A stretch of DNA of 64,000 bases, from positions 1 to 64,000 of the forward strand of contig JAJDOI010000063.1 of the NCBI GenBank assembly GCA_022340245.1, read 5' to 3'. How positions within the stretch are numbered: the first letter of the stretch is position 1; every line of letters starts with the position of its first letter. This document shows positions 58,397-64,000 of the stretch, one piece after another. Source of the DNA: Thiogranum sp. (GTDB lineage Bacteria > Pseudomonadota > Gammaproteobacteria > DSM-19610). Position numbers and translations under genes: made by a program. Below the pieces are notes generated by a model. The model was not told where the DNA came from. It was given only the letters and a program-made list of their open reading frames with translations, and made no database searches.

Positions 58397-58831
58397 TTCG
58401 ACGACCGCAGGTGCGCAACCAACCCCGCGTGGCATTGTGAGCCGCTGTGGCGCGGTTGAATCTTCATGTCAGGCGTTCCGATCGATCCATTACGATGCGT
58501 AACAGAGTCCCGCGTTTGTGCCGGACGTGGGCGCGCCACATAGCCGGCAAACTGGAACAGTCTCAGGCTGGCCGCAAGTCTGATGGTCAAGCATGCCCGG
58601 CTCGTGATCGCCGTGTGATGTTTTTGTTGCGGCGCAGCCAGTGCCTGCCAGTTAACGGCACCGGGGTGAACCGAGACCGCAGGCGTCCTGGTGCGGGTTT
58701 GTTGCCGCCTGTACCCTGCGCCCAAGGCCAGGGACTGTGGCTGGCGGTTTTGACTGGGGAGACGGTGCGCGCTGGTTCTGCGGTTTCGCAGTCAGCTGGT
58801 CGACTTCACGGTACTTTGGCGAGGCGCCCGG

Positions 58832-59302
58832 TCAGCCGGCGAACAGCCTCCCGCCGGAAGCTATGGCGATGAGAATCAATCCCAGCGCCAGGTTGACGCC
58901 GACAATGTGCCGAATCCGTCCGAGCTGTTTGCCCGCTTCCGGCCACTGCGCGGTGACCACGGCCTCTTTGAGTCGGCGGAAAGGGGCGAAAAACAGGTGC
59001 ATATATATCAGTATCATCAGCCAGCCCAGCGCCTGCATGATATGTACAGACAGGCCGACCCCGCTCATGCCGCCGAACAGCTTGAAAATCATCCAGTAGC
59101 CGGTCAGCGGCAGGAGCAGCACGAACAGCCACACCCAGGGAAAGAAGCGCGTGAATACGCCCACCCAGAGCGTCAACCGCGCCGGCGGCTCCAGCTGGGT
59201 GGCGGCGACGGGTCGCAGGACCTGGTGTGCGAAGAACATGCCGCCGACCCAAAGGACGGCGGAGAGGACGTGCAGCGTGATTGCGATGGAGTTGCTCGTC
59301 AT
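58832..59302 (-). CDS. CopD-like integral membrane protein
   Basis: IAITLHVLSAVLWVGGMFFAHQVLRPVAA...VFTRFFPWVWLFVLLLPLTGYWMIFKLFGG...RIRHIVGVNLALGLILIAIASGGR; four hydrophobic helices. Confidence 0.8.
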   Translation of the reverse strand: MTSNSIAITLHVLSAVLWVGGMFFAHQVLRPVAATQLEPPARLTLWVGVFTRFFPWVWLFVLLLPLTGYWMIFKLFGGMSGVGLSVHIMQALGWLMILIYMHLFFAPFRRLKEAVVTAQWPEAGKQLGRIRHIVGVNLALGLILIAIASGGRLFAG

Positions 59303-59305
59303 GGA

Positions 59306-60094
59306 TCAGTTACCTGTGGGTTGTTCGTAATGCGCTTTCAGCCAGCCATAGACGCGGCGCACCAGCTCGTCTTCCGAACCGACATAGAAATGGTCGCCAC
59401 CCTCGATGGCAAGCTGCCGGTAGTCCGAATTGCCGGCTTTGTGTGCGGCGCGGGCGCGGGCGTCGGTTGAGGCCAATACGCCGTCCAGGTCGCGGCTGCC
59501 ATACAGGTCAAACACGGGCAGGGTGATTTTTTCCAGCGCCAGGGCGCCGTTCATCTTGTCGTCGAGCTCGATGACTGTCATACCGATGATGACCAGGCCG
59601 TTGACGGCGCCAGGGTTGTCGGCGACGAAACGCGCGGCCATGGAGGCGCCGAGACTGTGGGCAACGATCACCACGGTTTTGGCACCATTCTGGTGCAGGT
59701 AATCGACCGCGGCCTTCAGGCGCGGTCCGGACTCGTCGAACAGCGGCAGGTAGTCTTTGAGTTCAGCATCGTTTGCCAGGACAGGCATCTGCACGGACAG
59801 TGTCGACCAGCCGTGTTCCGGGAGGCCAACGCGCAACGGGTGGATAACCTCCGGCCAGTCGGGGTGGGCCCCGATACCGTGGACCAGTATGACCGCGTTC
59901 CCGGTCGGTCCCGCGTCGGCCTCGGTGTATATCCCCATAAACGGTGTGTCTCCCGCCTTGAGTTCACAGACCTCCCCGGTGAGCAGGCTGTCGCTGATCT
60001 GGGCTGACCAGCGTTTCTCTTTCTCCAGGTCTGACGCGGCCGCGGTTGTCAGCCATGAGGAAAAAATAAACATAGTTAACAATATATTGCGCAT
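59306..60094 (-). CDS. DUF3530-like alpha/beta hydrolase, exported
   Basis: Signal peptide [59 protein letters not shown]...[21 protein letters not shown]. Confidence 0.85.
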   Translation of the reverse strand: MRNILLTMFIFSSWLTTAAASDLEKEKRWSAQISDSLLTGEVCELKAGDTPFMGIYTEADAGPTGNAVILVHGIGAHPDWPEVIHPLRVGLPEHGWSTLSVQMPVLANDAELKDYLPLFDESGPRLKAAVDYLHQNGAKTVVIVAHSLGASMAARFVADNPGAVNGLVIIGMTVIELDDKMNGALALEKITLPVFDLYGSRDLDGVLASTDARARAAHKAGNSDYRQLAIEGGDHFYVGSEDELVRRVYGWLKAHYEQPTGN

Positions 60095-60293
60095 GGATTC
60101 CTCGCTTTTGCGGGATTTCGGTTGTGCCTCATTCGCCATCGGTCGAGCGTGGCGTTGCGGTGTCAGGGGTGGTGCAAAGCGTGTTTTGCCCGGCTACTCT
60201 ACCCCAATACGCGGGCTGAAATCCGCTCCCGCTTCCGGTAAAGTGCGCGCTTCGATTTTCAGCCAGCCCGTTTTTCGCCAAGAGGTTTGGATT

Positions 60294-60980
60294 ATGCCAG
60301 ATTACAAGATTGCACCGTCTATCCTGTCCGCCGATTTCGCCCGCCTTGGCGAGGAAGTCGATAATGTTCTCAAATCCGGCGCCGACATCGTCCACTTCGA
60401 CGTCATGGATAACCACTACGTGCCAAACCTGACCATCGGTCCGCTGGTTTGTGAAGCGCTGCGTAAACACGGTGTAACCGCCGAGATCGACGTGCACCTT
60501 ATGGTGAAGCCGGTCGACCGGATCATTCCGGACTTCGCCAAGGCGGGTGCCAGCTATATCACTTTTCACCCGGAAGGCAGCGAGCACATCGACCGCAGCC
60601 TGCAGGTGATCAAGGGTGAAGGCTGCAAGGCCGGCCTGGTGTTCAATCCCGCCACGCCGCTGGACTATCTGAAATATGTCATCGACAAGGTCGACATGGT
60701 GCTGCTGATGTCGGTCAACCCGGGCTTCGGGGGCCAGAGCTTCATACCTACGGCGCTGGACAAGCTGCGCGAGGCGCGCAAGATCATCGACGCGTCCGGC
60801 CGGGATATTCGCCTGGAGATTGACGGAGGCGTGAAGGTCGACAATATCCGTGAAATCGCCGCTGCGGGTGCGGACACTTTCGTTGCCGGTTCGGCTATTT
60901 TCGGCGCAGCCAGTGATGGTGACCCGAATGTTTACGATACTGTCATCAAGGCGATGCGCGACGAACTTGGGAAGGCCTGA
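60294..60980 (+). CDS. rpe: Ribulose-phosphate 3-epimerase
   Basis: [57 protein letters not shown]...[16 protein letters not shown]...[11 protein letters not shown]. Confidence 0.97.
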   Translation: MPDYKIAPSILSADFARLGEEVDNVLKSGADIVHFDVMDNHYVPNLTIGPLVCEALRKHGVTAEIDVHLMVKPVDRIIPDFAKAGASYITFHPEGSEHIDRSLQVIKGEGCKAGLVFNPATPLDYLKYVIDKVDMVLLMSVNPGFGGQSFIPTALDKLREARKIIDASGRDIRLEIDGGVKVDNIREIAAAGADTFVAGSAIFGAASDGDPNVYDTVIKAMRDELGKA

Positions 60981-60987
60981 GGGGCCC

Positions 60988-61668
60988 ATGGCAATCAAGA
61001 AACCGGATATGATCCTCATCGATGTGGACGGCACGCTGGTCGACAGCGTGCCCGATCTGGCTTTCTGCGTCGACGAAATGATGAAACGCCTCGGACGCGA
61101 ACCCTGGGGTGAAACCCGGGTACGCGACTGGGTTGGCAACGGCGTCGAGCGCCTCGTGCGCCGTGCGCTGATCGGCCAGCTCGACGGCGAGCCGCCGGAT
61201 GCCGACTTCGAGAAGGCCTACACGATCTTTCTCGATCTGTATGCCGAGAATACCTCCAAGCGCTCGCTGCTCTATCCGGGAGTCCGGGAAGGGCTCGATT
61301 ATCTCCGCTCTGCGGGCTATGCACTGGGTTGCGTGACCAACAAGGTCAGGCAGTTCACCGAGCCCCTGCTGAAAGATTTGGGTATTTTCGACAGTTTTGC
61401 CATCGTCGTCAGCGGCGATACGCTCGAGTACAAGAAACCTCACCCGGCACCGTTGCTGCACGCCGCGGAATTCTTTAAGGTAGAGCCATCCCGGGCGCTT
61501 ATGGTGGGTGATTCCATCAGTGACGTGAAGGCCGCGCGCGCGGCCGGTTTCAGCATCGCCTGCGTGCCCTATGGATACAACCACGGCCAGGATATCCGGC
61601 TTGCCGAGCCGGACCTGGTGATCGAAAATCTCGCTGCCCTGAGAGCCGAACTCGAACAAGCTGCATGA
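60988..61668 (+). CDS. gph: Phosphoglycolate phosphatase
   Basis: MILIDVDGTLVDSVPDLAFCVDEMMKRLGREPWGETRVRDWVGNGVERLVRRAL...YPGVREGLDYLRSAGYALGCVTNK...KPHPAPLLHAAEFF...MVGDSISDVKAARAAGF. Confidence 0.95.
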   Translation: MAIKKPDMILIDVDGTLVDSVPDLAFCVDEMMKRLGREPWGETRVRDWVGNGVERLVRRALIGQLDGEPPDADFEKAYTIFLDLYAENTSKRSLLYPGVREGLDYLRSAGYALGCVTNKVRQFTEPLLKDLGIFDSFAIVVSGDTLEYKKPHPAPLLHAAEFFKVEPSRALMVGDSISDVKAARAAGFSIACVPYGYNHGQDIRLAEPDLVIENLAALRAELEQAA

Positions 61669-61702
61669 TGTTCATCGTCGAGACAATACAGCACAGCCGC
61701 AA

Positions 61703-61737
61703 CGGGCGATGGCGGGCCTGATCTGCCGCCCGTTTTT
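61703..61737 (+). terminator. Intrinsic terminator between gph and trpE
   Basis: CGGGCGatGGCGGgcctgatctgCCGCCCGTTTTT; two overlapping stem options (CGGGCG/CGCCCG or GGCGG/CCGCC). Confidence 0.75.
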
Positions 61738-61774
61738 GTGTTTGTGTATATAAACTGTCTCAACGGTGAGAACC

Positions 61775-63262
61775 ATGACCCGTGACCAATTCCAGCATCT
61801 CGCCAGCCAGGGCTATAACCGTATACCGGTGGCCCGCGAAGTGCTGGCCGACCTCGATACCCCCTTAAGCACCTACCTGAAGCTCGCCAGCGGCCCGTAT
61901 TCCTACCTGTTCGAATCCGTGCAGGGGGGGGAGAAATGGGGGCGCTATTCCATTATCGGACTGCCCTGCCGGCAGGTGGTGCGCATTTACGGCGAGCGTA
62001 TCGAAGTCTGGACTGACGGCCACTGCAGCGAAACGCTGAACAGCGGCGATCCGCTGCAGTGGATAGAAGATTTCCACGGGCGTTTGCGTGTCGCCGAAAT
62101 CGACGGTATGCCGCGTTTTGCGGGCGGCCTGGTCGGCTACTTCGGCTACGACGCGGTCCGCTACATGGAAAGCAAACTGAAGGGCGTGGACAAACCCGAC
62201 CCGCTGCAGACGCCCGACATCCTGCTTATGGTGTCTGACGACGTCGTGGTGTTCGACAATCTGACCGGCAAGCTGCAGATGATTGTGCACGTGGATGCCG
62301 GCAAGGCGGATGCCTGGGACAGCGCGCAGGCGCGCCTCGATCAACTGATGACGCAACTGCGCCGCCCCGTGGATATCCCCGGTGCGCTTAGCGGAGCCCG
62401 CAAAGTCAGCGAGAAAGACTTCGTTTCCGGTTTTACGGAGGAAGGCTTCAAGGCCGCAGTCGAGCGCGTGAAGCAGTACATTGTAGAAGGGGACGTCATG
62501 CAGGTGGTGCTGTCCCAGCGTCTGTCGATCCCGTTCCAGGCGCCGCCGCTGGATCTGTATCGGGCGCTGCGCAGCCTCAACCCTTCACCCTACATGTTCT
62601 ATCTGGACCTGAACGACTTTTATGTCGTCGGGTCTTCGCCCGAGATCCTGGTGCGCCTGGAAGATCGCGTGATTACCGTGCGTCCTATCGCCGGCACCCG
62701 TCCGCGCGGCAGGGACGAGGCCGAGGATCTGGCGCTGGAAGAAGACCTGTTGTCAGACCCCAAGGAACTGGCCGAGCATCTGATGCTGATCGACCTGGGG
62801 CGCAACGACGCGGGGCGGGTCAGCCGCATCGGCAGTGTCAGGCTGACCGAGAAAATGGTCGTCGAACGCTATTCGCATGTCATGCATATCGTTTCCAATG
62901 TCATCGGGCAGATCACGGACGGTATGTCGGCGGTCGATGTGTTGCGCGCGACCTTCCCCGCGGGAACCGTCAGCGGGGCACCGAAAATCCGCGCCATGGA
63001 AATCATCGACGAGCTCGAGCCGGTCAAGCGCGGCGTCTATGCCGGTGCGGTCGGTTATCTGTCGTGGAACGGAAACATGGATACCGCCATCGCTATCCGC
63101 ACGGCCGTGATCAAGGATGGCACGCTGACTATCCAGGCCGGCGCCGGTATTGTTGCCGATTCGGTCCCGGAGAACGAGTGGGCCGAGACCATGAACAAGG
63201 GGCGCGCCATTTTCCGCGCGGTATCGTTGGCGCAGGCCGGGCTCGACCGGGGTCACCGGTGA
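61775..63262 (+). CDS. trpE: Anthranilate synthase component I
   Basis: [36 protein letters not shown]...[12 protein letters not shown]...[27 protein letters not shown]...[23 protein letters not shown]. Confidence 0.97.
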   Translation: MTRDQFQHLASQGYNRIPVAREVLADLDTPLSTYLKLASGPYSYLFESVQGGEKWGRYSIIGLPCRQVVRIYGERIEVWTDGHCSETLNSGDPLQWIEDFHGRLRVAEIDGMPRFAGGLVGYFGYDAVRYMESKLKGVDKPDPLQTPDILLMVSDDVVVFDNLTGKLQMIVHVDAGKADAWDSAQARLDQLMTQLRRPVDIPGALSGARKVSEKDFVSGFTEEGFKAAVERVKQYIVEGDVMQVVLSQRLSIPFQAPPLDLYRALRSLNPSPYMFYLDLNDFYVVGSSPEILVRLEDRVITVRPIAGTRPRGRDEAEDLALEEDLLSDPKELAEHLMLIDLGRNDAGRVSRIGSVRLTEKMVVERYSHVMHIVSNVIGQITDGMSAVDVLRATFPAGTVSGAPKIRAMEIIDELEPVKRGVYAGAVGYLSWNGNMDTAIAIRTAVIKDGTLTIQAGAGIVADSVPENEWAETMNKGRAIFRAVSLAQAGLDRGHR

Positions 63263-63272
63263 GGGGTGTCAC

Positions 63273-63893
63273 ATGCTGCTGATGATCGATAACTACGACT
63301 CGTTCACCTACAACCTGGTGCAATACTTCGGCGAGCTGGGCGCAGATGTGCGCGTGTATCGCAATGACCAGATCAGTATTGCCGAGATAGAGCGAATGGC
63401 GCCGGAAAGAATCGTGGTCTCTCCCGGTCCCTGCACGCCGAATGAGGCTGGCGTGTCGGTGCAGGCCATAAAGACGTTCGCCGGCCGCATTCCCATACTC
63501 GGGGTCTGTCTGGGTCACCAGAGCATTGGACAGGCATTCGACGGTCACATTGTGCACGCTCGCGAGATTATGCACGGCAAGACGTCGTTGATTTACCACC
63601 GGGACACGGGTGTGTTCAAAGGCCTGCCCAACCCGCTGGAGGCAACCCGCTACCATTCGCTGGTGATCGAGAAGCAAAGCCTGCCGGAGTGCCTGGAGAC
63701 AACCGCCTGGACCGTCGATGCCAGCGGTGAAATGGATGAGATCATGGGTGTGCGTCACAAGCAACTGGAGGTTGAGGGCGTACAGTTCCACCCCGAATCG
63801 ATTCTCACGCAGCACGGCCACCGGATGCTGAAGAACTTCCTCGATACCTCTCTGCGGACGGTCAGAAGCGAGCCGCAGGGCGAAGGAGGGTAA
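63273..63893 (+). CDS. trpG: Anthranilate synthase component II (glutamine amidotransferase)
   Basis: [32 protein letters not shown]...[15 protein letters not shown]...[18 protein letters not shown]...[14 protein letters not shown]. Confidence 0.97.
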   Translation: MLLMIDNYDSFTYNLVQYFGELGADVRVYRNDQISIAEIERMAPERIVVSPGPCTPNEAGVSVQAIKTFAGRIPILGVCLGHQSIGQAFDGHIVHAREIMHGKTSLIYHRDTGVFKGLPNPLEATRYHSLVIEKQSLPECLETTAWTVDASGEMDEIMGVRHKQLEVEGVQFHPESILTQHGHRMLKNFLDTSLRTVRSEPQGEGG

Positions 63894-63895
63894 TC

Positions 63896-64000
63896 ATGGA
63901 CATGCAATCCGCGATTCGCTGTGTGGTCGAGCGCCAGGACCTCACGGAAGCGCAAATGCTCGACGTCATGCGGCTGATCATGACCGGTCAGGCGACCCCG
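63896..64000 (+). CDS. trpD: Anthranilate phosphoribosyltransferase, 5' end only (truncated at window end)
   Basis: MDMQSAIRCVVERQDLTEAQMLDVMRLIMTGQATP; position after trpG. Confidence 0.85.
   Translation, partial: MDMQSAIRCVVERQDLTEAQMLDVMRLIMTGQATP

Overview
This is a contiguous, densely coded chromosomal segment of a GC-rich gammaproteobacterium, probably a sulfur-oxidising chemolithoautotroph (lineage inferred from gene content only). In order it carries:
- a complete Pil-Chp chemosensory operon (pilG-H-I-J-K-chpA-B-C)
- a SAM-cycle block on the minus strand (rsmE, bioA, metF, ahcY, metK) with two different SAM-cycle riboswitches
- a Calvin/glycolysis block (tkt, gap, pgk, pyk, fba)
- a QmoA-QmoB-HdrC-HdrB electron-transfer operon
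- divergent from it, a CbbQ/NorQ-type AAA+ ATPase followed by an unusual protein joining a SAM-methyltransferase-like region to a CbbO/NorD VWA region
- degQ, and a split class II ribonucleotide reductase (nrdJa/nrdJb) with a promoter and NrdR-like boxes
- gspA/gspB next to an S8 protease with a C-terminal sorting signal
- an HU-like protein with a histone-H1-like tail
- a 1646-aa protein combining cNMP-binding, rhodanese, coiled-coil, transmembrane and SUMF/FGE-like regions
- a PfkB kinase/Rieske pair, several small proteins, djlA, rpe, gph and trpE-G-D.
Best candidates for novelty: the methyltransferase-VWA fusion with its AAA+ partner; the cNMP-rhodanese-coiled coil-SUMF protein; and a metK leader that reads as a SAM-II aptamer joined to an intrinsic terminator, with a visible 6-nt mutually exclusive pairing. 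No rRNA, tRNA, CRISPR array, transposase or prophage was recognised. All family calls come from motif recognition without database searches.
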